DNA of 64,000 nt from contig JAAKBF010000229.1 of assembly GCA_012656075.1 (NCBI GenBank), forward strand, positions 124,001-188,000. The letters are read 5' to 3'. Numbering within the stretch: position 1 is the first letter of the stretch; each line of letters starts with the position of its first letter. The DNA comes from Phytophthora hibernalis. Its lineage: Eukaryota > Oomycota > Peronosporomycetes > Peronosporales > Peronosporaceae. A program made the translations under genes and the position numbers. The notes beneath the pieces are model-generated. The model had not been told where the DNA came from, did no database searches, and worked only from the letters and a program-made list of their open reading frames with translations. Positions 24,390-34,419 of this stretch are shown in pieces.

Positions 24390-25480
24390 TCTTCAGCAAT
24401 TGAAGCAACGCAAGCACTTCGCGCTCGGCTGGGTGGTAGTTGGCCTCGCTTTCTTTAGCACTCGGCCACAGAAACGGACTGGGTGCAGTTTCCCATCATG
24501 CATCTGCATCAGGGTGCTACTCAACGCCCAGTCATTGGCAAAGACCATGACACGGACGTCTTTCGCTGAGTCGAAGTGCCTTAAAATAGGCGCCTCTGTC
24601 ACCTTTCGCGTTATCTCAGCGAATGAAGCTCTGGCGGTCGATAAGTCGCTTCCACTGCCGAAGTCATCTTCCTTGAGCTGATAAAGCACTGCTCCATACA
24701 ACGCCAGGTTTTGGATGAACCGGCAGTAGTAATTGAGTGCGCCAAGGAATGCCTGCATCCCTTTTTCGATGACGGGAATGGGAGCTCAGCGATCGCGGCC
24801 AGCTTCTTGGGATCCGTGGCAATTCGGTCAGCCGTCACTTTGTGAGACAAGAAGTCGACCATCGGCTGGACAAAAATGCTTTTGGTGAAACTTACACTGA
24901 TTCTGCACTCGGCGAATCGGTTTAGCAACCGGTCGAGCGTGTTGAGGCACTCGTCGAATGTTGCACCGCCAAAGCAAATATCGTCGACAAACGATCGTCG
25001 ACCAAAGACCGGAATTAACTGTGACTCGTCTGGCTCACCTGTACTGAACATGTCATTCTCAGGGCTGTTGATGAGCTCTTGTAGCGGGTCAGACTCATCG
25101 AGAGATCGGTAGTCGGCTTCAAATTTTGTGCTTAGACTCATCGAATCGGCTCCTTGCGTTCGCCGGGATGGTCGGTGCTTTCGCTGAGCAATTGCTGCCG
25201 TCTCAGCGAGCCGCATCTTCTCGGCGAATGTAGCCCAGCCACCACGCGGTTGCACGTAGCCCCAGATAGCATTGTCAATGAGTCGTTGGTAAATCATGGG
25301 CGCATTTTTAAGCCCAAAGGGCATGCGCAACCGCTCGAAGTGACCTAGAGCACATACAAAAGCTGAAATTTCGCGAGCTCGTCGAGTCATCATCACGGCC
25401 CAGAATCCACTAGCAACGTCGCGGGAACAGAACCATAAGTAGCTCTCGAGTTCCGTCAACAGGCCGTCGACCAGCGACGA
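24390..25480 (-). pseudogene. Gypsy RT and first RNase H
   Basis: The RT palm appears as SRDVASGFWAVMM, then LRMPFGLKNAPMIYQRLI (about 25270-25340), then SFVDDICFGGATF with the catalytic DD (about 24975) and LSHKVTADRIATDP (24820). RNase H begins LGALNYYCRFI (24740) with HFDSAKDVRVMVFANDWALS and ends about 24390. An Arg/Ser-rich insertion of about 80 residues lies between NAIWG and SFVDD, as in relatives. The fingers domain upstream is missing. Confidence 0.85.
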
Positions 25481-25489
25481 GTAGGTGCC

Positions 25490-27324
25490 CTGAAGATCGT
25501 CCGGGACAATGGACTTGTCGACTGACGTCTTAACGAACTTGGCGAGTTTCTCGAAGCGTCGGAAGAGTTCGCACTGGCCTACTTCGTGCACTTGCTTGCA
25601 GAACTTACAGCGTCGGCGACAGAAGTGTGCGTCGTGACCTGCTGCTCCGCAAGCTCCACACGGACCGTATGTCTTTCGCTCTCGGGACCCGTCTCGGCGA
25701 TTAGTTTGTCCTTTGGGATTCGACGAGTTCTGCTGATATCGGTTGACATCTCCGGTCGTATTACCGGCGTCGATGTAGTCGGAGTCGTCTTCAGAGTCTT
25801 GGTTGAGAACTTCGCTCGCGTCGCTTTCGCCATTCGACGAGTCGTAGAGGTCGGTGTTTGCCGTAGCTCGGCGAGTGTCGAGTGCTGCCCACAGGTCGTC
25901 GATAGACGTGTCTGCTAGCGTAACTCGGCGACTGCTGTCTTCACCCTGTCGGCCACGGCGTTCGTCTGCTGTTTCTTGTAGTCGACTCGGCAATTTTGTT
26001 CTCCCTTCTTCTCAGCTCGTTTGGCGTCCTTACTGCGGCTTGTGCTCAGACGATCGCGTTGTTTCTTGCGCTTTGCTCCGAGCAATCGCTGATTGCTCAC
26101 CTCCTCGACCTTCGTAATATCGCGCAATTGTTGCGGGTACAGCAGATCCATGATGTCGTTGTCTCTGCAATTAAGCACGAAATGTTTGACGTGGTCAGCA
26201 GCGTCAGCTCCACTTTTCTCGTACTGGATGTGAGCGGTTCGCGCGTAGCCATTCAATCGCAACAAGAAGTCGCAGACATGTTCATTTTCCCTGCGTCTCG
26301 CTGAGTAGTAGCGGGCTCGCGCCGACTGGTCGCATTGCGAACAGTAGTAGTCCAGGAAGGCTTCACTGAGGAGATTCCACTTTCGCTGACTCTTCTTGGG
26401 AAGCTGTCGGAACCAACCCTTAGCTGCCTTGCCCAGAATCAGCGAGAATGGTTCACACCACTCATCTTGCCGTTTGCACGTCCCTTTCATCTCGTCGATG
26501 AAGCGTTTGATCCATTGTAACGCATCTTCCGACCGATAGCGCTTCCCGTCAAAGGTCGTGATCTTCTCAAGCGGCGCATGCGTCCTGATTTCCAAGACTT
26601 GTCCTCGGTCGCTTTTCGCCCCGTCGAAGCTGAGCTGACGGATGTGGTCATGTGGCGACTCATCGACATCGCGGTGTCCAGGGTAATCGTCGTCATCGCT
26701 GAGTTGATCATCCCCTCCAGGGGCTGCAAGTGCTGCGGCGTCCGATCGGATCAAGCGACGGAGCTCAGCGGCTTCTTCATCAGTGATGAAATCTGCCATC
26801 GGGCGTCGAGTTGGCTGATCGCTGGCCTTCTTCGGAGTTTGCATGTGCGAATCGGCGAAATACGGTGTCCCCTCAGTGCTCCGGAATACGCCACGCTTCG
26901 TCTCGGGCGTCTTTGGCAACGGAACTTTCGCTCGGTCTTCACTCGGCTCGGGAAATACGTACGGATCAGTGACGTACCGTTGTGGTGGACCAGATTTGGT
27001 CTCCTCGAGTTCTTTAGCTCGGTGAGCCTTGGGTAATTGTCCCTTTGGTCCACCTTGCATCCCGAACAAGTCTTTCAACTTGCGCTTCCATCTTATCAGC
27101 TCGACTCCGACCGTATGCATACTCCAAGATGTCAGCGCCGGTTTCGATGTCTTATGGCCGCACCGGTACCCCATCGATCGGAGTAATATCACCGTGTATT
27201 CGACAAGTTGGTTCATCGTTTGGCTATTGATGGGTTGACCCAGTTCCTCGCTGAGTTGAGCCCACTTCGCCTGCCACATGTACATTAGGGCGAATACGTT
27301 GATCCATCGACTGTTGGTTTTCAT
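25490..27324 (-). pseudogene. Gypsy gag with double Cys/His finger
   Basis: The N-terminal region has WINVFALMYMWQAKW and a helix with TMNQLVEYTVILLRSMGY. The capsid core has GWFRQLPKKSQRKWNLLSEA and HVCDFLLRLNGYARTA (26230-26420), clearly paralogous to gag at 18.1-20.8 kb. The finger CGACGAAGHDAHFC then CKFCKQVHEVGQC lies at about 25560-25680. One frame change occurs near 25950. After the finger the same frame runs straight into RT, so the protease was deleted without breaking the frame. Confidence 0.85.
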
Positions 27325-27378
27325 TTCTTCGATGAGTCGGGCTAAAAACTTGCCAAGGATATTGTTTCTACTCTTCGG

Positions 27379-27570
27379 TTGCCGACCGGATCAAGGAGAT
27401 ACCGCATTAGCCCCTACGTCGCTACTTTGGAGGAGCAGGTTGACCGCTTCAACTGTGGTCTTTTTGTGTTGTTGGGCTGCGAAATGTTCTGTGGTGCTAG
27501 CAACCTAAATAATTGCGATACCGGCCTGCTCGAGTACCTGCGCTGTCGTTACCTGAGGATGTGCGTTTAA
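27379..27570 (+). pseudogene. Ulp1 protease C-terminal fragment
   Basis: Plus-strand TLEEQVDRFNCGLFVLLGCE matches the catalytic-cysteine block of C48 proteases (Q-x-D-x-x-x-C-G followed by a hydrophobic helix). The His and Asp blocks are missing upstream, where the minus-strand Gypsy gag begins at 27324, so the Gypsy has replaced or interrupted the rest. Confidence 0.65.
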
Positions 27571-28398
27571 ATACTACAACGGACTGTAGGCAAAGCAATT
27601 GAACTATTAAATACATCAAAGACTATTATACTTCTTTCAAAACTACGCACACTGCGGCTTCATCCGAGGTAGCAAACCGCTTAATTCATGCGAATTTGTA
27701 TGCAAATAATTTTGGCAGCATCACACTCGCCTTTTCAGGTAAATATAACTTCATAATCTTGACTTGGGACGCAAGACGAAGGCGGAGCATGTAGCTGTGG
27801 ATACAGCGCATCTATTGAGTGCCCCCAGTGTCCAGTCGTGGGGTGAGGGCGTCGCAGGGGACGGCGACGCGGGTGGCCGCGGTGGCGCGGCGTGGCGGCT
27901 GTGGTGGCGTTTAGCAAATGCGTGCCAAAGTGGCTTGCATAATGTGCTGTGGACCACATTGATGTTCTTCGCATTGGGGTGGGATAGGCAATTTTGATTG
28001 TCCATTTTAATATTTTGATGTTGTCCAGATTTCGTTTTGATTGTGTACTTTTCTCATCGGGAAAGCAAGGATACGTCGCCTATCCCTCGTCGACTTGAAG
28101 TTTGTAAGAACCAATACAAAAAACAGGAATAGCATTCCTTATCCTGTATGACCAATCGTCATTATCTTGTAAGGTCCAACCGCTCGGGTTCAAGGGGTTA
28201 CAGAGCGAAGAAGGAAGACGTCTCGTGGCTATTAATAATCTGCAACTGATCTCGAAGCCACAGTGTGAATATTGTGTATTTTGAGTCCTATGTAGTAGTA
28301 TTGAAAGTGTTAAAAGCAGCCATCTAACCAACATCTGTCCTGTCTTCCCTCGAGTGTTTTCACTTCGGTGTTTTCCTTCGGTGGTGGCCATAGCCGTA
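27571..28398. other. No recognisable gene
   Basis: AT-rich sequence with a short GC-rich block near 27840-27910 (repeating GGCG/GTGG) that opens ORFs on both strands by composition alone. Nothing else supported. Confidence 0.4.
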
Positions 28399-28560
28399 CA
28401 GTGATCTTCTTCCTCAGCGAACACCCAACACTAAATAACCTGTAAAAGCCTATGTTCCAAGAGCAAAATAAACGATACAGAGAAGGCTTTCACATAAATA
28501 TATAATAAATGTAATTTCATTCTCTATATATCAGGTGTTCGCTGAGGAAACAGATTACTG
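28399..28560. mobile_element. 162-bp pogo/Tc1-type MITE
   Basis: The ends are 27-bp inverted repeats with three mismatches, CAGTGATCTTCTTCCTCAGC at 28399 and CAGTAATCTGTTTCCTCAGC as reverse complement at 28560; both continue GAACACC. TA lies directly outside each end (28397-28398, 28561-28562). The AT-rich core has no coding capacity. The CAGT start and TATATA-CAGGTGTTC subterminus resemble the element at 2572-3202. Confidence 0.85.
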
Positions 28561-28930
28561 TATCAGGTATAGCAATATTATCAGATTTGGCAGTCCACGG
28601 TAACGACAGTCCAAAAGCTAAACCCACAACTTGACGCAAAATAATCGAAACTACCGTACTAAATTTTGCTGCCAGAGCACCCTGATCTCGATGAAAAGCT
28701 GCTGAAAGACCTTTAACCTGTTTGCGTGAAGTCCCGACCAAACAACACCTCATGCAGATTAATCTAAGTATTTCCGACTCCTATTATAACAGCGGATTTG
28801 GACAGGTCTAGCCGAAGGCAAACATGTTCCTTACTTTAAAATTTGTTACAAGATCCAGTCGAGGGCTCGGTTTCTCCGACATATATCAATTAAGAGCTCG
28901 GTTTTCTCCGGCAAAAACTGTAAACCATAC

Positions 28931-29000
28931 ACTGCGCGACAAAAGGTTTGGGACATTTGAACAAGTCGCTGTAACTCCGTCAATTTTTATCATTTGAAGG
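28931..29000 (+). repeat. Possible single end of a mariner-type element
   Basis: After a TA, the sequence CACTGCGCGACAAAAGGTTT GGGACA resembles the ends of fungal/oomycete Tc1-mariner elements (CA-x-TGC-CGACAAAAG-TTTGGGACA style). No matching opposite end was found, and sequence changes character after about 29000. Confidence 0.35.
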
Positions 29001-29039
29001 TGCGATTTGGACACGTGTACCCGAACACACTAGGGAAAG

Positions 29040-31090
29040 GCAGGCATGCACTATGTCCCGAGTCAGAACGATGGCAACCGTCTCGGCTCGGAAGCAATCC
29101 GGCTGGACGGGATTGCTGCTCAACTTCGAGCCGAGCAGCAACGGGAGGATGAGATGGCGGTCCTGTCGCAGCTACGAAGCGATGGTCGCTCGGTGACGCA
29201 ACCATAGCATTTGGCTCTATTTGGTGGGACCCTGGGATTGGTGGAACCGGGGCCCCCATATTTTGAATTGAAGTTCCGGCCAGAAACGCGGGCGGCGACG
29301 GCGTTGCGGCGTCGCCAGGACGGAATGCACAGACATGTCAAAGGCTTGGACAAGGACAAGGGCGTTTGGAGACGAAGGAGGGGTGTGGACTCAGGCACGG
29401 AACGATTGCTGCAGGATGGTACGCATGCATGTGAAGCGGAAGGACGGCCGCATTGGAGTTAGAAAGCTCAGTCGTGAAAAGCCTTGGAACCAGCAAGTTA
29501 ATATCTTTTGTATTGCTTTGTTGTTGTTATTGATCTACTCTCCTAGAACGCACCTGCCTGTCATACGCCTCGAGGGCCGTCCTAAATCAAGGCAACTCGC
29601 GACAGCTTGGTGGAGAAGCAGGGTACAACCTTCGGCGTGCAGCAGTGTGCCCTGAAGGAGAGTCTGGAACGTAACCGCTTCGATTGCAGTGCGCGTACGC
29701 TTGGCAAGGGTCCGTAAGTAGTCGGCCGCGCAAGGAACCGCGTTGGAGAACGCGTCACGCTCAAAGTTGGAGTAGCAACCGTGCCTGGAAGGCCATTGAG
29801 AACGGGCTCGGCGGAGCATCGCCAAGGAACAGGCGAAAGGAACGGAAGTGCGTTCTTTTAGTGGACTGATAGAGGCGGGTGTCTGAGGATCAAGCAGCGC
29901 AGCCTACGGTTGGTTAAGTGTAGGTCCCGCGGACGGACTTGGGAGTGTCGACGGTTGAGTGACTAGCAACGCGTCGAGTTACGGGAATTGGGTGCACGGA
30001 AGACCTCGGAAATGGTTAGCACAACGGGAAGATGCCTCGGCAGAACGATGCGCGCGATGACGGAAATGGAGGATACAAGCGAGCACGCCGGGGATATGAG
30101 TGGTCACGGTACAAGGTCGGAAGCGTCTTCCCGACCAATGTCTCGATACCGTTCCGTGCATCATCGACACCGTGACGTGCAGATGATCTGCAAGAAGAGA
30201 CGGTGGCGCAAGGATACGCCACTGACTACGAAGGAGGCTATGGAGAATACGGAGGAGTGCCGGCTTCGTACTATGCCCAGTATGCTAGTGGGTATGCTTA
30301 TCCGTATCCGGCTCCAGCTCCACAAGAATCGATCAAGGCGGCTCCTAAACGGTCTCCTAGTGGGTTTATTGCACGGTACACCGGACCGGAAACACGTCGA
30401 GTTGTGCCACCGTCGGTTGGATGGGGTTGGAATGTGAAACCTGAACCTGTCACGGTCCCTGAATCTCAGAACGGAACGGTGCGGCGACTCCAGCTCCGTA
30501 TATGCCGTATTATCCGGGCATTAGTCCTTATGGCACGCCTGGATGAGTACAAGGTCGGAGGTCCGCCTCCTCTTGGAGCGCCGAGACCGACTGGAACTCC
30601 TGTGGTGACTCCCCGAGGTGCTCCTCCGGTGAGAAGAAGTGCGCCACCGACTGGACATGCGACTACGGCTGGATGGACGGCTCCCCTCCGAGACTGAGTG
30701 CTCCGCTTGCGTCAAGGAACACACCGCCTGTACGTCAGAGCGTTCCTCTTGCACCTCGGAACGGACCTCCACCTCTGGGACCGCCCCGACAGAACGCACC
30801 GGTGTGATGTAGGAAATCCAGATTTTGGGTGACCCTATACTAGAGATGCCTAAGCGAGGCCGGTGGGTACATCGCACTCAAGAGGATCAAGAGGGTACAA
30901 GTGGATACATCGCACTCAACAGGGACCCGGAACCGTACTTAGCTGAGCTCAGCGAAGGATGGGACAGACCCGGTGATAATCGACTAGACGAAAGTCGACT
31001 CGGCGAGAATATGCCTCGAGGAGATATATCAACTGGGAGGATAAATCAGCATCTAGGCGTAGTGTCGCCGAGAGGTAAGTAAACAGCTCG
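29040..31090 (+). pseudogene. Unrecognised Pro/Tyr/Gly-rich relic, possibly gag-like
   Basis: Plus-strand pieces in changing frames include LRAEQQREDEMAVLSQLRSD (29130), YGGVPASYYAQYASGYAYPYP (30260-30320), AATPAPYMPYYPGISPYGTPG (30490-30550), a Pro-rich APLASRNTPPVRQ stretch (30700-30800), and an acidic tail EMPKRGRWVHRT (30845) to a stop at 31080. Composition suggests the disordered part of a retrotransposon gag or an RNA-binding protein, but no knuckle, capsid or polymerase motif is visible. Confidence 0.35.
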
Positions 31091-31786
31091 ACACCAAGGT
31101 ACGGAGCTGAGCGAAGAGTCGCAGGGAGATCTGTAACGACGCCATTTCATTAGATATTTGTATAGGACCGATATAAGACCATAGGGAAGAGCCCGAAGGG
31201 GCTCTCCGAAGACATAGAGATATCAATCAGAGCAGAATCTTCTCAGTCCAAGAACAGCGTACACTTTCCCGGTAAGTCCTGCGTGGGCTGGATTATGTCT
31301 GCCGTCGTTCCCCGAGAGGCATAGCTTGTAGGGGAGTCGTCTGGTAGCGCCAAGATATCAAGGTCGGCCCGGGGTGGGCACTTATCGATTTGACGAGCCG
31401 GTGGGTCTGCACAACCCAGGAATAACACTCAACTGAACTGAACCCCGGCTGGGGTGAACTGCAAAAGGAACCGACAGGAACCCTGCGCAAGCCCAACATC
31501 GCCGACCAGGAAGCCGTCACCTCCTAGCTGGGCGTAATCTGCGCCTGGTGAACTGTAAACGCGCTCGCACGCTGCCGTCCATCTTTTGGTGGTGGGCACA
31601 GGTTTTTGCACGGAGACTGCCCCGCTCAGGCGAGTCTCTGGAGAGTTTGGAGCTTGGTACCCGTTGGGAATAACTAACGACGTTTTCTGTGAATCTCAAC
31701 ACCACAACTGCTGCCGCGACCCGAGATTCAGGGGTATGCTTCGTTTTCGCAAATACAACCGAGTTAAGAGCAACAAGTGAGAGAAG
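31091..31786. other. No recognisable gene; LTR-like composition
   Basis: Contains the short hairpin GAGCCCGAAGGGGCTC at about 31187-31202 and mixed sequence with no long supported ORF. It could be an LTR of an element related to the relic upstream, but no second copy is present. Confidence 0.3.
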
Positions 31787-32279
31787 ATGGTTAAGGGATT
31801 GCCAAATTTAAGCGACGCAAGCCCGGCGACGGCCGGAGGATCGCCGGTCGATGAGTCGAATTTGGCGAGAGCCAGCATTACCACCGCGGACGCGGAGGTG
31901 ACGCGCTCCGGCCAGTTTGACGACTTCGACGATAACGAAGACCATGGAAGTGAGGAGGAGGAAGAAGAAGAGAAGGATGATGATGAAGGGACGGAGTACG
32001 ACGACGTAAACGCATATGACTGACGACGTGAACGAGTATGACGACGTGAAGAGAGTCGTTGATCTCCGTGAAGAAGTCGACGAGTTGTCGCTGCAGGTGA
32101 CCCTCATGGGAGCTCCTCGCCCATTCGAGCGGAACCTCGCAGTGGGACTCGGCGATGATGAAGACGATGAACAAGACGTGGCTCGGGGTGACCGACCGCC
32201 GCTTGTTCCCAAGGCGACGAAGAATGTTGAAACACCGAAGGCAAACCGAGTCTTCTTTCAGCGTAATTCGAGTAAGTAG
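31787..32279 (+). CDS. Unrecognised acidic ORF, one frame change
   Basis: ATG at 31787 opens MVKGLPNLSDASPATAGG and reaches a long Asp/Glu tract (FDDNEDHGSEEEEEEEKDDD). The frame changes near 32015, then DDVKRVVDLREEVDELSLQV (coiled-coil-like) and QDVARGDRPPLVPKATKNV lead to TAG at 32279. It overlaps the 3' end of the minus-strand Ulp1 fragment. Such acidic regions occur in oomycete transposon proteins, but I recognise no family. Confidence 0.35.
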
Positions 32280-32540
32280 CGTACCTGTGCTGTCCGGAGG
32301 TCAAGCATGACACTGCACCAATGCACACCGTCGCAGTTGACAGGCACCAGTACGAGCTGGTCACGCAGACCACCGAATAGACTCGCCAAGGCCTTCTTAT
32401 CAATCTGTGGGACTCCATTTCTGACAATACCCACTTCAGTTGGCTTGATGGCTAACACGCCAGGCCTTGTGTCGAAAAGAGCGACCAGTAGTGCATTCAT
32501 TGTCGCATCACTGAACTGGCGCGTTCCAGCGAGCTCTAAA
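32258..32540 (-). pseudogene. Ulp1-like protease exon
   Basis: Minus-strand ATMNALLVALFDTRPGVLA leads to DQLVLVPVNCDGVHWCSVML and DLRTAQVRYL. The order hydrophobic helix, then V-x-V-P-V-N-x-x-x-x-HW-x-x-x-x-x-D, is the catalytic His block of C48 (Ulp1/SENP) proteases. The Asp/Cys part does not follow in frame. It is the most 3' recognisable part of the minus-strand gene that starts with the HTH at about 34.0 kb, with the helical region 32583-33080 between (link inferred). Confidence 0.6.
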
Positions 32541-32582
32541 AGCTCAATCTAGAACAAAAAGATAGTTTTAGCAAAATGAGCA

Positions 32583-33080
32583 TCAAAGTGATCGAATAGG
32601 GGAGGAGAACAATGGAAATGCATCGAGTCTGGAGTCAAAGTCCGAGTTATGGCAAATCTTGAAGTGTGGGCTGACCTGAATTTCGTGCCGAACCTCGGCA
32701 AGCCACTCCATAGCTTCTGTAACTTGGCTTGCTGCCTTCATAGCCGTATGCCACCGCTTCATCACTGCTAGAACAACGCACGGAAAAATTCCAAACTCAT
32801 CTACCTCAATAACCACATCCTTTTCACCCAGATGTTCCTGCTTTGCTTGAAGAGCCGTCACCCGCCGCTGGCACCAGGTTATGGTCGTGCTTGTAAGGAT
32901 TTGAGTAATCTCTTCGGCGTCCATGATCATTCTGCCCGGAACCTTTCTAGCAATGATCGCAGCCACCTTCGCTTTTTGGGGATCCTCGAATACCTTAAAT
33001 TGGTGGAGGACCGAGTCGGTACTGTAGGTTGGACATCCGTACAACCAATTGGTTAAAAGGCGAAATTCACATGCCGACAA
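32583..33080 (-). CDS. Helical linker region of the putative HTH-Ulp1 gene
   Basis: A 165-codon minus-strand ORF with VAAIIARKVPGRMIMDAEEI, a Gln/Glu-rich helix (ALQAKQEHLGEK) and EVDEFGIFPCVVLAVMKRWH. No domain is recognised. Its open length, strand and place between the HTH and the Ulp1 block suggest it is the middle exon of the same gene; intron boundaries were not established. Confidence 0.45.
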   Translation of the reverse strand: MSACEFRLLTNWLYGCPTYSTDSVLHQFKVFEDPQKAKVAAIIARKVPGRMIMDAEEITQILTSTTITWCQRRVTALQAKQEHLGEKDVVIEVDEFGIFPCVVLAVMKRWHTAMKAASQVTEAMEWLAEVRHEIQVSPHFKICHNSDFDSRLDAFPLFSSPIRSL

Positions 33081-33249
33081 ACCTGACCCACGCCCGTTTC
33101 ACTGCCCGCCACCAGAAAGTCGCGGCTTCCACCCGACACTGTGATCTCGTTAATTTCTTACGGAGAGACATCTGGACGCCTTCTTCCTCACTCTCCTCCG
33201 GGGCGCGAACATTACCCTCCGAAGCTCCGGACTGCCCGAATGCTGTACG

Positions 33250-33991
33250 TTAGTGGCGGTAGTGTTGCCTCGGGTCTCGTGCATGGTGCACTGCGGCCGA
33301 CGTGACGTCCATATGGTCGGCGACCTCTACCGGTATTTCCATAGTGCTTGCCTCTGACGCTTCCGAACACTCTGCTAGCTGATTACCGAAATCGTAGTCG
33401 ACAGTCTGTGGCCCTGAGTCCGACTTTCTAAATCTCACGCCCGAACTGCTTTCCGTTATCTTGGGCATACGAGTATCACCCTCGGTGATGTCGTTCTTTT
33501 CGCTATCTTGGGCTGCGATCTCGGATTGGTCAGATTCGTCGGCTGCATGTTCATTGGCTTCGGCTCGCATCTCACGAAAAACAATAGGCTTATAATAATC
33601 AATGAAGCGCCATACCCAACTCTGCTGTGTGTTGTCCTTTTGCAGCGCAAATTCAGGAATTTGGTTGCAGTAACGCAACAATTCTGCGGATGTGATTGTA
33701 CCCCCCTCGGCGACACAATTTTAGTAGAATTCGAGCACCCGGGTCTCGTACAGCTTCATCTTTCGCGCAGGCCCCGAACCCCTTTTTCTTACCCGGTCCG
33801 TATCTAGACTTGGCTCTTTAATAAATGAGAGCTTCGAGTCTGAAAGTGCTGTCCGCCAACCGATAAAGTACCCTTGGGGACGCTTAGCGCCTTCGCTGCC
33901 TGTGTCGGCTTCCAGTGACGGTTTTGCTGCCATATCTTGAGAGCTTTAACCCTGTCAGCCTCTGTAGTTTGCAAGCAACGCCGCTTTTTAT
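33250..33991 (-). CDS. CENP-B/pogo-type helix-turn-helix protein, N-terminal part
   Basis: From ATG at about 33991 the minus strand reads MDKKRRCLQTTEADRVKALK, then a psq-like helix-turn-helix NRHWKPTQAAKALSVPKGTL. After a frame change near 33860 comes a second helical domain of CENP-B type: KMKLYETRVLEFY, a stop, ITSAELLRYCNQIPEFA, then WVWRFIDYYKPIVFRE. An acidic segment (33480-33560) follows. Two HTH modules of this order bind DNA in pogo-derived proteins. It sits directly downstream of a MULE transposase on the same strand and upstream of an Ulp1 block. Confidence 0.55.
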
Positions 33992-34095
33992 CCATGGCTA
34001 GGTTGCTGCAGAAAGAAACCCGAAATTGTAATGAGCGGTGGTGATGAAAGCCACCGAGAGAAGTAACTGAACCAGTCACTTTAACCGGCTTAAGT

Positions 34096-34213
34096 TGGAC
34101 TGGTCGACTTAACCGGCATCGGAATGCAAGATAACTCGACCGGTCGACTTAACCGGCATCGAATGCAAGATATCTCGACCGGTCGACTTAACCGGCATCG
34201 AATGCAAGATTTA
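34096..34213. repeat. 39-bp tandem repeat, three units
   Basis: Units at 34096-34135, 34136-34174 and 34175-34213 share TCGACCGGTCGACTTAACCG GCATCGAATGCAAGAT. The first is slightly diverged and one base longer. Each carries the palindrome CGACCGGTCG. It lies between the MULE transposase 3' end and the HTH-Ulp1 gene's 5' end, where promoter or subterminal elements would be expected. Confidence 0.9.
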
Positions 34214-34419
34214 TTAAATCGCATCCGTTAGTTCAGCAGATGCTGGATCTCTAATGCTTTTCTTGCCAACGGAGGGCGGCCGGATCGACTAGGCTGCCAA
34301 ACTAATGCCTGTTCATCGTTTGCACGTCTGCCTTCATCTGTGACCTGCCCATCGTCATTTCGCGTTTCCCACAATTGCTATGGCAACCTCACCTGCAACT
34401 CAGAGTTTGGATGCGGAAA

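Larger units (their letters stand above)
21756..27340 (-). mobile_element. Chromodomain Ty3/Gypsy element with two RNase H domains
   Basis: Minus-strand order: gag and Cys/His fingers (27324 to about 25490), RT with FVDD (25480-24720), first RNase H (24720-24390), second RNase H (about 24111-23690), H2C2 zinc finger and integrase core (23034-22500), chromodomain (22112-21756). The protease and RT fingers are missing and the integrase lost its third acidic residue region. No LTRs were found. It abuts a plus-strand Ulp1 scrap at 27.38 kb. Confidence 0.85.

Noticed and set aside
27735..28005. ORFs in a GC-rich block on both strands
   Set aside because: Both are driven by simple GGC/GTGG composition; no domain, and each excludes the other.
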